From CANKHA01 sp963750965 (GTDB lineage: Bacteria; Pseudomonadota; Alphaproteobacteria; Rhizobiales; Xanthobacteraceae): a DNA stretch of 64,000 nucleotides. Every line of letters starts with the position of its first letter. Within the stretch, counting starts at the first letter, position 1. Position numbers and translations under genes: made by a program. Shown one piece after another: positions 24,516-35,124 of this stretch. The stretch lies in assembly GCA_963750965.1 (NCBI GenBank), contig CAVVSK010000008.1, positions 1-64,000 of the forward strand, given 5' to 3'. Below the pieces are notes generated by a model. The model was not told where the DNA came from, did not search any database, and was given only the letters and a program-made list of their open reading frames with translations.

Positions 24516-26131
24516 AATTCGGTCCGGTCGCACCGAAGGACGCGCTCGGCGCCACCGCCGTGCACACCCTGCGGCAGGCCTCGCTGGTGCTGAAGAAAGG
24601 CACTGTCATCGGTGAGGCGGAAGTGGCGGCGCTGGAAGCCGCCGGCGTTGGTGAAATCGTGGTCGTGCGGCTGGAATCCGGCGACGTATCGGAAGACGCC
24701 GCCGCGGCGGAAATCGCGCAGGCGGTTGCCGGCGAGGGTACGCGCACCGACCGCGCTTTCACCGGCCGCTGCAATCTGTTTGCCGAACAGGCCGGCGTCC
24801 TGGTGGTCGATAAAGTAGGCATCGACCACCTCAACCGTATCGACGAGGCGATCACGCTCGCCACTTTGCCGGCGCATAAGCCGGTGGTGGCAGGGGAGAT
24901 GATTGCCACGGTGAAGATCATTCCATTCGCCGTCGCAGGTGCGTATCGCGACGCGGCGCTGGCTGTCGCGCAAGGCAAGCCGCTAATCCGGATCGCACCT
25001 TACAAGCTCCGCAAGATCGGGGTGATTTCGACGAGGCTGCCGGGCCTGGCGGAAAAGATCATCGACAAGACCATCAAGGTGACGCGCGAGCGTTTGGCGC
25101 CCGCCGGCGCGGAAATCATCGCCGAGCGCCGCGTGACGCACGACGAAGCGGCGCTGGCGCAGGCGCTCGATGCCGTGCTGCAGGACGGCGCGGAGCTTGT
25201 CGTCATCTTCGGCGCCTCCGCCATCGCCGACCGGCGTGATGTGATCCCGAGCGCGATCGAGAAAGTGGGCGGCGCCATCGAGCATTTCGGCATGCCGGTC
25301 GATCCCGGCAACCTGATGCTGGTGGGCCGCGCGCATGACCGTCTGGTGCTCGGTGCGCCGGGCTGTGCCCGCAGCCCCAAGGACAATGGCTTCGACTGGG
25401 TGCTGATGCGCCTGCTGGCCGGCATTCCCGTCACGCGGGACGACATTACCGCGATGGGCGTTGGCGGGCTGTTGATGGAGATCGTCACCCGGCCGCAGCC
25501 GCGCGAAGAGCCGGTCATCGGAGCGGGGCGGGTTGCGGCGGTCGTTCTCGCCGCGGGGCGCTCTACGCGGATGGGCGGGCCGAACAAACTGTTGGCCGAG
25601 GTCAGTGGCAAGCCGCTGGTCCGTATTGCCGTCGAACAAGCGCTGGCGTCGCGCGCCAGCCCCGTCATCGTGGTGACCGGCCATCAGCGCAAGGACGTCG
25701 AAGCTGCGATTGCCGGGCTCGATGTAAAGACCGTGCACAATCCGGATTTCGCGCAGGGACTGGGCACCTCTTTGAAAGCAGGGGTGACAGCAGTACCGGC
25801 GGAGAATGACAGCGCCATCATCTGTCTCGCCGACATGCCGCAGGTGAATGCTGCGCTGATCGACAAGCTGATCGCCGCCTTCGACCCGGAGAAGGGCGCG
25901 CTGGTGGTGCTGCCGACACTCGAGGGCACACGCGGCAATCCGGTGTTGTGGTCGCGGCGTTTCTTTCCGGAACTGATGGCGATCGAGGGCGATGTGGGCG
26001 CCCGCCATTTGATCTCGCGTTATGCCGAAGCCGCCACCGAGGTGCCGGTCGATGGCCAGGCGGCCTTTATCGATGTGGACACGCCGGAAGCGTTGCAGAC
26101 ACTGAAAAAGCAAAGCGCGCTGGCGAAATAG
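24512..26131 (+). CDS. Molybdopterin-binding / MobA-like nucleotidyltransferase fusion
   Basis: 539-residue two-part protein. Residues ~1-340 resemble MoeA/CinA-type molybdopterin-binding proteins (GVISTRLPGLAEKIIDKTIK, VVIFGASAIADRRDVIPSAI). Residues ~345-535 form a MobA/MocA nucleotidyltransferase with the nucleotide loop VVLAAGRSTRMGGPNKLLAE and CLADMPQV. Such fusions are likely molybdenum-cofactor cytidylyltransferases supplying MCD to CO-dehydrogenase/XDH-family enzymes; that role is inferred. It is the last gene of the Cox maturation set, followed by a 139-nt gap. Confidence 0.9.
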   Translation: MKFGPVAPKDALGATAVHTLRQASLVLKKGTVIGEAEVAALEAAGVGEIVVVRLESGDVSEDAAAAEIAQAVAGEGTRTDRAFTGRCNLFAEQAGVLVVDKVGIDHLNRIDEAITLATLPAHKPVVAGEMIATVKIIPFAVAGAYRDAALAVAQGKPLIRIAPYKLRKIGVISTRLPGLAEKIIDKTIKVTRERLAPAGAEIIAERRVTHDEAALAQALDAVLQDGAELVVIFGASAIADRRDVIPSAIEKVGGAIEHFGMPVDPGNLMLVGRAHDRLVLGAPGCARSPKDNGFDWVLMRLLAGIPVTRDDITAMGVGGLLMEIVTRPQPREEPVIGAGRVAAVVLAAGRSTRMGGPNKLLAEVSGKPLVRIAVEQALASRASPVIVVTGHQRKDVEAAIAGLDVKTVHNPDFAQGLGTSLKAGVTAVPAENDSAIICLADMPQVNAALIDKLIAAFDPEKGALVVLPTLEGTRGNPVLWSRRFFPELMAIEGDVGARHLISRYAEAATEVPVDGQAAFIDVDTPEALQTLKKQSALAK

Positions 26132-26236
26132 CCCAATTCAGGAGTTCGGCGGCCTACCCGCAGGCCGGCCTCCACCCTTCAATTGCGCGTGTTCGTTGCT
26201 GAACGGCCTTGTCCGGGCGGGCTCGATAGTCTATTT

Positions 26237-26256
26237 ATGACTGACCAGTCAGTCAT
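26237..26256. promoter_or_regulatory. Predicted TetR operator
   Basis: The 20-bp sequence ATGACTGACCAGTCAGTCAT is a palindrome with 9 of 10 base pairs matched. It sits 14 nt before the ATG of the tetR-type gene, where it would cover the promoter or leader. The size, position and symmetry fit autorepression of the regulator-HlyD-ABC operon. Confidence 0.85.
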
Positions 26257-26270
26257 TTTGACGGTAGGCC

Positions 26271-26942
26271 ATGAAAACGCCAGCGAGGAAGAAGACCGCG
26301 GCGGGACGAGGGAAGGGCGGCATGGCTGCTGCGCCCAAGCGCCGGGAGCCGGCTGCAGCCCAAGCCGGCAAGCGGGAGGCGATCCTTTCGGCGGCGCTGG
26401 AGGAATTTTCGACCCGCGGCTTTGCCGCCGGCCGGCTGGACGATGTTGCGCGCCGGGCCGGCGTCGCCAAGGGCACCATCTATCTGTATTTCCGCGACAA
26501 GGAGACCCTGTTGCAGGAACTGGTGCGGGCGGAATTGAGCCCGGTCGTTGCCGCGCTGGAGGCGTTGCCGATCGGGGATTTGCCGCTGCGCGTTGTCGCC
26601 GAGCGGCTGGTGACGATCTTCGTACGAGAAATTATCGGCACCCACCGCAAGGACGTGATCCGGCTGGTGCTTACGGAAGGGCCGCGCTTTCCCGTCATCG
26701 GCGAATTCTACTATCGCGAAGTGGTCGAGCGGGTGATGGCCGTCATCCGCGGCATGGCGCAACGCGCCGTGGAGCGCGGGGAATTGCCGAATGACGCGCT
26801 GGTGCGCTTCCCCCAGCTCCTGGCCGCGCCCGGCATTGTCGCCATCATCTGGAGCGGATTGTTCGACCGCTGGGCCAAGATCGACGTCGAGGCCCTCATG
26901 CGCGCCCATCTCGATCTCGTCTTCGCCAGGAGGGCGGCATGA
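26271..26942 (+). CDS. TetR/AcrR family transcriptional regulator
   Basis: 223-residue repressor. A Lys/Arg/Ala-rich N-terminal tail of ~35 residues precedes the TetR DNA-binding domain (REAILSAALEEFSTRGFAAG, then LDDVARRAGVAKGTIYLYFR). The C-terminal ligand domain resembles the efflux-linked group (YYREVVERVMAVI). The first gene of a four-gene unit, it overlaps the HlyD gene by ATGA, and a palindromic operator lies just upstream. A tail-less start at the internal Met (26322) is possible. The inducer is unknown. Confidence 0.93.
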   Translation: MKTPARKKTAAGRGKGGMAAAPKRREPAAAQAGKREAILSAALEEFSTRGFAAGRLDDVARRAGVAKGTIYLYFRDKETLLQELVRAELSPVVAALEALPIGDLPLRVVAERLVTIFVREIIGTHRKDVIRLVLTEGPRFPVIGEFYYREVVERVMAVIRGMAQRAVERGELPNDALVRFPQLLAAPGIVAIIWSGLFDRWAKIDVEALMRAHLDLVFARRAA

Positions 26943-27694
26943 AGATCCAGCGCTGGGTATGGCTTGCGGCCCTCCTGCTTGCTGCCTGCGCTCCCTCCGG
27001 CGACACCGGCTATCAGGGCTGGGTCGAGGCCGAACAGGTTTTTGTCAGCCCGCACGAGCCCGGACGGATCGAAACGCTGTCGGTGCGCGAGGGTGACGCA
27101 GTCGAAGTCGGAGCGCCATTGTTCACCCTCGATGACGAACTGGAGCGGGCCGATCTCAATCAAAATCAGGCTTCGCTCACCAACGCGCGGCAGGCCTTCG
27201 AACGTGCCCAGCTCTTGCTCAAGACTGCATCTGGGACGCAAAAAACCTTTGAAGATGCCGAGGCGTTGTTGCGCGCAGCGGAGGCGAGGCTGAATTCCTC
27301 GCAAGCCCGGCTGACGCGGCGGAAAGTTGCGAGCCCGGCGTCCGGCGTCGTGCAGCAGATCTACTTCCGGCCGGGCGAAATAGTGCCGACCGGCCGGCCG
27401 GTGCTCGCGCTGCTGCCGCCGGACAATGTGAAACTGCGCTTCTTCGTGCCGGAAACCATGGTGCCGAAGATTGCGCTGGGCGACACGGTCGCCGTCGGCT
27501 GCGACGGCTGCCCCGCAGACCTTACCGCGCGGGTAAGCTTCATGGCTCAGACCGCCGAATTCACCCCTCCGGTGATCTACAGCCTCGAGGAACGCTCCAA
27601 GCTCGTATTTCTGGTCGAGGCGCGGCCGGAAAACCCGGCTGCGCTGCGTGTCGGTCAACCGGTGACCATCAGTCTGCCGGCGGAGAAGCGATGA
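26939..27694 (+). CDS. HlyD family efflux periplasmic adaptor, lipoprotein
   Basis: 251-residue membrane-fusion adaptor. The N-terminus MKIQRWVWLAALLLAACAPS has a lipobox (LAAC), so it is probably lipid-anchored. Barrel-sandwich halves are seen at WVEAEQVFVSPHEPGRIETL and SPASGVVQQIYFRPGEIV, separated by a coiled-coil hairpin (residues ~65-120), followed by a beta-barrel segment. It resembles YbhG, which works with the YbhFSR ABC exporter, and the ABC genes follow here. Start overlaps the tetR stop and its own stop overlaps the ATPase gene. Confidence 0.9.
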   Translation: MKIQRWVWLAALLLAACAPSGDTGYQGWVEAEQVFVSPHEPGRIETLSVREGDAVEVGAPLFTLDDELERADLNQNQASLTNARQAFERAQLLLKTASGTQKTFEDAEALLRAAEARLNSSQARLTRRKVASPASGVVQQIYFRPGEIVPTGRPVLALLPPDNVKLRFFVPETMVPKIALGDTVAVGCDGCPADLTARVSFMAQTAEFTPPVIYSLEERSKLVFLVEARPENPAALRVGQPVTISLPAEKR

Positions 27695-28620
27695 CATCCT
27701 CGCCCGATATCGTGATCGATGTCGAAGGCCTGAGCAAATCCTTCGGCGGTCGTGAGGTCGTGCACGATCTCTCGATGCAGGTGAAGCGCGGAACGATCTA
27801 CGGCTTTCTCGGCCCCAACGGCTCGGGCAAGACCACAACCATTCGCATGTTGTGTGGATTGCTCACGCCCGATGCCGGCCGCGGCACCTGCCTCGGCTAC
27901 GATATCCGAACGCAGGCCGACAAGATCAAGAACCACGTCGGTTACATGACCCAGCGCTTCAGTCTCTACGAAGATCTTTCGGTGCGGGAGAATCTGGAAT
28001 TCGTCGCGCGCATCTACGGCATCAAGGATCCCGCCGCCGCCGCGGGTGCCGCCATCGAGCATCTCGGCTTGACGCAGCGCCAGGATCAGATCGCGGGCAC
28101 CTTGTCGGGCGGCTGGAAACAGCGGCTGGCGCTCGGGGCCTGCACCTTGCCCGATCCGGAATTGCTGCTGCTCGACGAGCCGACCGCGGGCGTCGACCCC
28201 AAGGCGCGGCGCGAATTCTGGAATGAAATCCATGCGCTCGCAGACGGCGGACTGACCGTGCTGGTCTCCACCCATTACATGGACGAAGCCGAACGCTGCC
28301 ACGAGATCGCTTACATCGCCTATGGCAGGCTCCTGGTGCACGGCACGGTCGGCGAAGTGATCGATCACTCCGGGCTCACGACTTACACCGTAAGCGGCCG
28401 GGGCGTGCCGCGGCTTTCGGAGGAGCTCTCGGACAAGGCCGGCGTCATGGTCACGCCGTTCGGCGCCAAGCTGCATGTTTCCGCTCGCGATGAAGCCGCG
28501 CTGACCGCGGCTATCGAGCCTTATCTGCAGGATCGCGAACTGGAGTGGGAGGTGTCGAGCCCCTCGCTGGAAGACGTCTTCATCGATCTGATGACGCATG
28601 CCCGGGACAATTTCCAATGA
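27691..28620 (+). CDS. ABC-2 type transporter ATP-binding protein (YbhF-like)
   Basis: 309-residue ABC ATPase with a single nucleotide-binding domain: Walker A GPNGSGKTT, Q-loop GYMTQRFSLYEDLSV, signature LSGGWKQRLALGA, Walker B LLLLDEPTAGVDP and H-loop VSTHYMDEAERC. The C-terminal ~75 residues form the regulatory extension typical of drug/lipid exporters (DrrA/YbhF type). E. coli YbhF has two such domains, whereas this is the half-size form. It starts by ATGA overlap and is coupled to its permease the same way. Confidence 0.93.
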   Translation: MTSSPDIVIDVEGLSKSFGGREVVHDLSMQVKRGTIYGFLGPNGSGKTTTIRMLCGLLTPDAGRGTCLGYDIRTQADKIKNHVGYMTQRFSLYEDLSVRENLEFVARIYGIKDPAAAAGAAIEHLGLTQRQDQIAGTLSGGWKQRLALGACTLPDPELLLLDEPTAGVDPKARREFWNEIHALADGGLTVLVSTHYMDEAERCHEIAYIAYGRLLVHGTVGEVIDHSGLTTYTVSGRGVPRLSEELSDKAGVMVTPFGAKLHVSARDEAALTAAIEPYLQDRELEWEVSSPSLEDVFIDLMTHARDNFQ

Positions 28621-29756
28621 AATTGTTCGGCGACAACTGGCGGGATTTCTGGCGCCGCGTCCGGGCAATGATCGTCAAGGAATTCCTGCAGCTGCGCCGC
28701 GACCGGATCACGCTGGCCACGATGGTGACCGTGCCGCTGATGCAGCTCGTGCTGTTCGGTTACGCCATCAACACCTCGCCGCGCGACCTGCCGGCCGCTG
28801 TACTGATGCAGGAACAGAGCGATGTCGCGCGTTCGATTTTGGCGGCCTTACAGAATACGAAATATTTCAAGGTCACCGAGATCGCCCGTAACGAGGCTGA
28901 GTTCGATCATCTGCTGGCGAGCGGGCGCGTGCTGTTCGGTATCGAAGTGCCCGCCGGTTTCGAGCGCGCGGTGCGACGCGGCGACAAGCCGGCGCTGCTG
29001 GTGGCCGCGGATGCCACCGATCCGGTAGCGGCGGGCGGGGCGCTCGGTGCCCTCAGTGAGTTGGTGCACACCGCCCTGCGTCACGACCGGCTTATTCCCG
29101 AAACCACCGCCCCGCCATTCGAGATCCGCTCGCATGCCCGTTACAATCCGGCGGGCTCGACCCAGCTCAACATTGTTCCCGGACTGCTCGGCACGATCCT
29201 GACCCTCACCATGCTGATCTACACTGCGCTCTCCGTCACGCGCGAAACCGAGCGTGGCACCATGGAGAGCCTCCTGGCCATGCCGATCACCCCGCTCGAG
29301 ATCATGCTTGGCAAGATTACGCCTTATGTGCTGATCGGGTTTTTCCAGGCGACACTGATCATCGTAGCCAGTGTTGCGTTGTTCAACGTGCCGGTTGTGG
29401 GCGACCTGACGCTGCTCGCCGTCCTCACCACTCTTTTTATCGCGGCGAACTTGTCCATCGGCTACACCTTCTCGACGCTGGCGCAAAACCAGCTACAGGC
29501 GGTGCAGATGGCGATGATGTTCTTTCTGCCGAACATGCTGATGTCGGGGTTCCTGTTTCCGTTTGCCGGTATGCCGGTCTGGGCGCAATGGATCGGCGAG
29601 TTCATGCCGCTGACGCATTATGTGCGGATCGTGCGCGCCATCATGCTCAAGGGTTCTACTCTGGCCGATCTGCATCTCGAGGCGGCGGCGCTGCTCGGGC
29701 TGACATTGTTGGCGATGGTCATCGCGGTGACCCGCTTCCGCCGCACGCTGGATTAG
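28617..29756 (+). CDS. ABC-2 type transporter permease (YbhS/YbhR-like)
   Basis: 379-residue ABC-2 permease. One N-terminal membrane segment (ATMVTVPLMQLVLFGYAINT) is followed by a ~140-residue extracytoplasmic domain and five more C-terminal segments (for example GLLGTILTLTMLIYTALSVT). ABC-2 signatures TRETERGTMESLLAMPI and MFFLPNMLMSGFLFPF are clear. Only one permease gene is present, so a homodimer is likely. The ATG at 28617 overlaps the ATPase stop. With the HlyD lipoprotein it forms an export system controlled by the TetR protein; cargo unknown. Confidence 0.93.
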   Translation: MKLFGDNWRDFWRRVRAMIVKEFLQLRRDRITLATMVTVPLMQLVLFGYAINTSPRDLPAAVLMQEQSDVARSILAALQNTKYFKVTEIARNEAEFDHLLASGRVLFGIEVPAGFERAVRRGDKPALLVAADATDPVAAGGALGALSELVHTALRHDRLIPETTAPPFEIRSHARYNPAGSTQLNIVPGLLGTILTLTMLIYTALSVTRETERGTMESLLAMPITPLEIMLGKITPYVLIGFFQATLIIVASVALFNVPVVGDLTLLAVLTTLFIAANLSIGYTFSTLAQNQLQAVQMAMMFFLPNMLMSGFLFPFAGMPVWAQWIGEFMPLTHYVRIVRAIMLKGSTLADLHLEAAALLGLTLLAMVIAVTRFRRTLD

Positions 29757-29814
29757 CGCATGATCCGGCGCGCGCCCCCGTGACTCCCGGAAAAGAACGG
29801 CATAAGAAACCTGC

Positions 29815-31025
29815 ATGAGTCCGTCCGAAACAGCAGCAACGCGACGCGCCATCGGGTTCCTCAATTGGGCGCATGCCATCGATCATTACGTACTGCTGAT
29901 TTTTCCCACCGTGGTGCTCAGCCTGGAGGCCTTTTATGGCCGGCCCTATGCCGAATTGATCGCGCTGAGCACGCCATGCTTCGTTGCCTTCGGCGTGTTC
30001 TCGCTGCCGGCTGGCTGGCTCGCCGACCGTTGGAGCCGGCGCAACATGATGGTGGTGTTCTATGCCGGCTGCGGCCTCTCGCTGATCGCGGCGGCCTTCG
30101 CGCCCAATCTGATCATGCTGGCGGTGGCGCTGTTCCTGCTCGGGGTATTCGCGGCGATCTATCATCCCGTCGGCATGGCCATGCTGATCGAGGCCTCGCA
30201 GGCGCGCGGGCGCACGCTGGCCTTCAACGGCGTCTGCGGCAATCTCGGCGCAGCCCTGGCTGCCGGCATCACCGCCTTCCTTGCCTATTGGCTCGGCTGG
30301 CGCGCGGCCTTCCTGGTGCCGGCGGTGCTGTGCCTGGCGACCGCGCCGCTGTTCTCTGTGAGCGTGCCGGACGACCGGCATCACGCGGCCGAACGCGAGA
30401 TCCAAGCCGGGCGTGCGGCTCACCCCCGCGCTCGCCGCGGCGATGTTCGGCCTTTTCATCCTGATCGCGCTCACCGCCGGCCTGATCTTCAATGCGATCA
30501 CCGTCGCGCTGCCAAAGATCATCGAAGAGCGGCTGGCCAGATGCCGCTGGTCGCCGTCGGCGGTCTGGCAACGGCAGTCTTCATGTGCGGCGCGCTGGCG
30601 CAGCTCGCAGTGGGGCGGCTGGTGGAAAAGATCGCGCCGCATCTGTTGCTGACGTGATCGTGGCCATCGGGCTGGTCGGCATCGTCTGGGCGGCGATGGC
30701 GAGCGGGCCTGTGCTGATGGTGGCGCTTGCGCTGGTGATGGTCTCGATCTACGGCCAAGTCACCGTCAATGACATGGTGATCGCGCGCTATACCGCCGAT
30801 GCCTGGCGCGGTCGGGTCTATGCCGTGCGTTATTTCCTGTTGTTTCTCAGCGCCGGCGCGGCAGTCGCGATGATCGCGCGCTTCCACCAGCAGGGCGGGT
30901 TCCAGCTGGTGCTGATGGTCACGGCAGGGGTGACGGCGCTGTTCCTGGCGGCCGCGATCGGCGTGGCGGTGATCGCATCGCTGGCGCCAAGTCCGGGCAA
31001 GATATCTCCGCAACCGGCGGAATAG
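29815..31025 (+). pseudogene. MFS transporter, three frame breaks
   Basis: Major facilitator superfamily permease of about 400 residues. Segment 1 from ATG 29815 (FLNWAHAIDHYVLLIFPTVV, GWLADRWSRRNMMVVFYAGC) runs to about 30408. Segment 2 (FGLFILIALTAGLIFNAITV) is shifted +1 to about 30535. Segment 3 (PLVAVGGLATAVFMCGALAQ) returns to the first frame to about 30653. Segment 4 (VAIGLVGIVWAAMASGPVLM to KISPQPAE) is in the third frame. The motif-A-like GWLADRWSRR is intact. Twelve-helix layout looks complete apart from the breaks. Substrate unknown; it follows the ABC export genes but has its own leader. Confidence 0.85.
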
Positions 31026-31035
31026 GCCGCCGCGG

Positions 31036-31503
31036 TCAGAACAGCGGTGCCGCCAGGTTTTCCACTTTGACGCCTGTCCGCTCCCCAACAACTTCTCCGA
31101 CGCGGCGACGATGGCAATGATTCACGTCGCGCTCGTAGCAGAGCAGGCAGACGCGGCGGCCGGATCTGACAAGCGACGCGAGTTCGTCGAGCGCTTCCTT
31201 CGCCTGCGGCGTCTTCAGATGTTTCTCGAAAATTCGCCATAGCGTCTTGAGGTCGCCGCTGCGCGCGGCGAGGCGGCCTTCCTTCGGCGTGCCGAGCGCA
31301 CGCAGATGCAGATAGCCGATGCCCTGTTCGTCCAGGCCGGCGGCGAGTTGGCGCTTGGAGAAGCCGGGCCGGCGCGACGCCGCCACCGCGCGTACGTCCA
31401 CCAGCAACTCTACCTTTGCCGCCTTCAATTCGCCCAGCACGGCATCGGCTTTGGCCTGTTCATAGCCGATGGTGAAGAGCGGCGATTTTGCTTGTCTCGC
31501 CAT
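31036..31503 (-). CDS. DUF488 family protein
   Basis: 155-residue protein of the DUF488 family. Typical blocks are FTIGYEQAKADAVLGELKA, LLVDVRAVAASRRPGFSK and the Cys/His-rich VCLLCYERDVNHCHRRRV, which could bind metal or hold a reactive Cys. The ATG at 31503 overlaps the stop of the DUF72 gene upstream (TGATG). DUF488 and DUF72 genes are often adjacent in bacteria. Function is not established. Confidence 0.9.
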   Translation of the reverse strand: MARQAKSPLFTIGYEQAKADAVLGELKAAKVELLVDVRAVAASRRPGFSKRQLAAGLDEQGIGYLHLRALGTPKEGRLAARSGDLKTLWRIFEKHLKTPQAKEALDELASLVRSGRRVCLLCYERDVNHCHRRRVGEVVGERTGVKVENLAAPLF

Positions 31504-32310
31504 CACTGCCGCAGCCGCTCGATCAGCGCCATCGCGCCGGCAGGCGCGCGGATTTTTCCATCATGGATGATATAGGCAAAGACATCGCGCGGCTGTTCCT
31601 TGGGTTTATGCTTTTCGTCGAGCCGCGGCAGGTCGTCCGGTTGCTTGCCTTGCGCCCATAGCTTCAGGCGTTTGGCCCAGCCATCCAGTTCCTTGGGCGG
31701 ATAGGCGGTCGGGATCGTCGTCCTCGCCCTTCTGCAGACGCGCATAGATGAAGTCGGCAGTAACGTCGGCGATGCCCGGATATTTCTGATGCTCGGCATA
31801 GACCACGCCCACGCCGAATTTGCGCAGGAGTGACGGGAAGGCCGGCGTGTTGAAGCTGTCGTGGCGCACCTCGACTACATGCCGCAACGGTCTGCCGTCG
31901 ATCTTCTGCGGCAGCAGTTCGAGGAAGCCGCCAAAGTCAGCCTCGTCGAACTTCTTGAACGGCGCGAATTGCCAGAGCAGGGGGCCGAGCCGGTCGCCCA
32001 ATTCCAGCACGCCGGAATCGAAGAAGCGTTTGAGCGAGTCACCGGCCTCGGCCAGCACGCGCCGGTTGGTGGTGAAGCGCGAGCCCTTCACCGAGAAGAT
32101 GAAGCCGTCGGGCACTTCGCCGGCCCATTTGCGGAAGCTCTCCGGCTTCTGCGAGCCGTAATAGGTCGCGTTGATCTCGATCGAGGTGAGCTGCTGGCCG
32201 GCGTAAGCGAGCTCCTTCGCCTGCGGCAAACCCTTCGGATAGAACACGCCCCGCCACGGGGCGAAGCTCCACCCGCCGATACCGCAAAAAATCTGGCCGG
32301 ATCTTGCCAT
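31503..32310 (-). pseudogene. DUF72 family protein, one frame break
   Basis: DUF72 (YecE-like) TIM-barrel protein of ~268 residues. From ATG 32310: IFCGIGGWSFAPWRGVFYPK, SIEINATYYGSQKPESFRKW, FSVKGSRFTTNRRVL, VEVRHDSF and IYARLQKGEDDDP. Near 31708 the frame shifts by +1 and continues as TAYPPKELDGWAKRLKLWAQ and DVFAYIIHDGKIRAPAGAMA to the stop at 31503. Both halves are well conserved. The activity of the family is unknown. It is coupled to DUF488 downstream. Confidence 0.9.
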
Positions 32311-32575
32311 GGCCGAGTTTTACGTCGGAGCGCGGCCGGACGCAAAACCGCAAAACCATTTCGGCTGCCTGCTTCTTGCGGAACCTTCTTTCTCTTCCTA
32401 CATTAGTCCGGAAGCGACGTGGAGCTGCAAGGCTCCGTCGCGTGACGGCCACGAGATGCAGCGGGTGTTGCCGGATGTACGCACACCTTGCTCCATTCGT
32501 GGTCGTTAGCATTTTAAGGGGTCTTTCTCCTATCCAGGTTGGTGTTACCGTTGCGCCGGATACGGAGGGGCGACG

Positions 32576-32941
32576 ATGATGCGGCGGGGTTGGCCTGTTT
32601 TGACTGCCAGCATGGCCTGGCTAGTGACGACTCCAATGTGCCTTGCCCAGGAGGTCTCGCAGCTGCGCGGCGAAGCCTTCCTTGCGGGCAAGACGGCGGT
32701 CGATCCGCCGCCCGATGAGCCGAAGAACAGCCACGCCTACCTGACAGTCTCCGGGCCAGCCGCGCTACGCATGTACCGCGCGATGCCCGCCAAGGAAGAG
32801 CCCAATCTCTGCGAGCAGGGGAAGCGTCTAAAGCGCGCCGGCGGGTTGACCTGCAGCGTGACCCGCGATGGCCGCAATGCGACCTGTGATTTTTCCGTCG
32901 ATCTCGCCAAAGGCGAACTTGCGGCCGGTCGGCCCTGCTGA
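32576..32941 (+). CDS. Small secreted protein, unknown function
   Basis: 121-residue protein with a signal peptide (MMRRGWPVLTASMAWLVTTP, cleavage near CLAQ-EVS). The mature part contains four cysteines, likely two disulphides (NLCEQGKRLKRAGGLTCSV, ATCDFSVDL, GRPC at the end). A strong GGAGGGG lies 5-6 nt before the ATG. It faces groEL convergently across a shared terminator. It resembles small periplasmic proteins of Rhizobiales of unknown role; no family name can be given. Confidence 0.8.
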   Translation: MMRRGWPVLTASMAWLVTTPMCLAQEVSQLRGEAFLAGKTAVDPPPDEPKNSHAYLTVSGPAALRMYRAMPAKEEPNLCEQGKRLKRAGGLTCSVTRDGRNATCDFSVDLAKGELAAGRPC

Positions 32942-32948
32942 GATGAAA

Positions 32949-32974
32949 AAGGCCCGGGATTTCTCCCGGGCCTT
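32949..32974. terminator. Bidirectional terminator between groEL and the secreted-protein gene
   Basis: Perfect 10-bp stem AAGGCCCGGG / CCCGGGCCTT with a 6-nt loop. On the minus strand it is followed by TTTTTCATC, serving groEL (stop 33004). On the plus strand CTCTGTT follows, serving the gene ending at 32941. Confidence 0.92.
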
Positions 32975-33003
32975 CTCTGTTACGGCGAAGGAGTAAGGAC
33001 TTC

Positions 33004-34641
<1,638 letters not shown>

Positions 34642-34677
34642 TGTAATTTCTCCGATTCAATTCCTGGGGAAGCGCCG

Positions 34678-34995
34678 TTAGGCGGCTTTCTTGCGCGACG
34701 TTTCGACGTCGGTGAGGACGCCCATGATGTCGCTCTCTTTCATGATCAGGTAGTCGTGGCCATCGATCTTGACCTCGGTGCCCGACCACTTGCCGAACAG
34801 CACGCGCTCTCCAACCTTCACATCGATGGGAATGAGCTTGCCGTTCTCGTCGCGCCCGCCCGGGCCGACGGCAATGATTTTGCCCTGCTGCGGCTTCTCC
34901 TGGACGGTGTCAGGGATGATGATTCCGCCGGCGGTCTTTTCCTCGGCGGAGACGCGCTCGACGACAACGCGATCGTGAAGCGGACGAAATTTCAT
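34678..34995 (-). CDS. groES: Co-chaperonin GroES (Hsp10)
   Basis: 105-residue 10-kDa heptameric lid of GroEL. MKFRPLHDRVVVER, the mobile loop EKTAGGIIIPDTVQEKPQQG and the C-terminal VKIDGHDYLIMKESDIMGVL are standard. An AGGAGG-type Shine-Dalgarno (TTAGGAGGACCGC) precedes the ATG at 34995. First gene of groES-groEL; its ~130-nt leader region holds two heat-shock control elements. Confidence 0.99.
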   Translation of the reverse strand: MKFRPLHDRVVVERVSAEEKTAGGIIIPDTVQEKPQQGKIIAVGPGGRDENGKLIPIDVKVGERVLFGKWSGTEVKIDGHDYLIMKESDIMGVLTDVETSRKKAA

Positions 34996-35078
34996 GCGGT
35001 CCTCCTAAGTGGCTAAAAAGCTTCAGATTTTCTGATGTGACGATCCACCGGAAGCCCCCGCTGCGATCGTTAAGTGCG

Positions 35079-35106
35079 AGATAGGACGCACTCCGAGAGC
35101 CGCAAG
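35079..35106 (-). promoter_or_regulatory. Predicted RpoH (sigma-32) promoter of groESL
   Basis: On the minus strand CTTG (35106-35103) is followed after 17 nt by CCTATCT (35085-35079), which agrees with the alphaproteobacterial RpoH consensus CTTG-N17/18-CYTATnT. Transcription would begin near 35072, about 75 nt before the groES start. Confidence 0.8.
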
Positions 35107-35124
35107 GGGTCGGCCGAGAATTAT

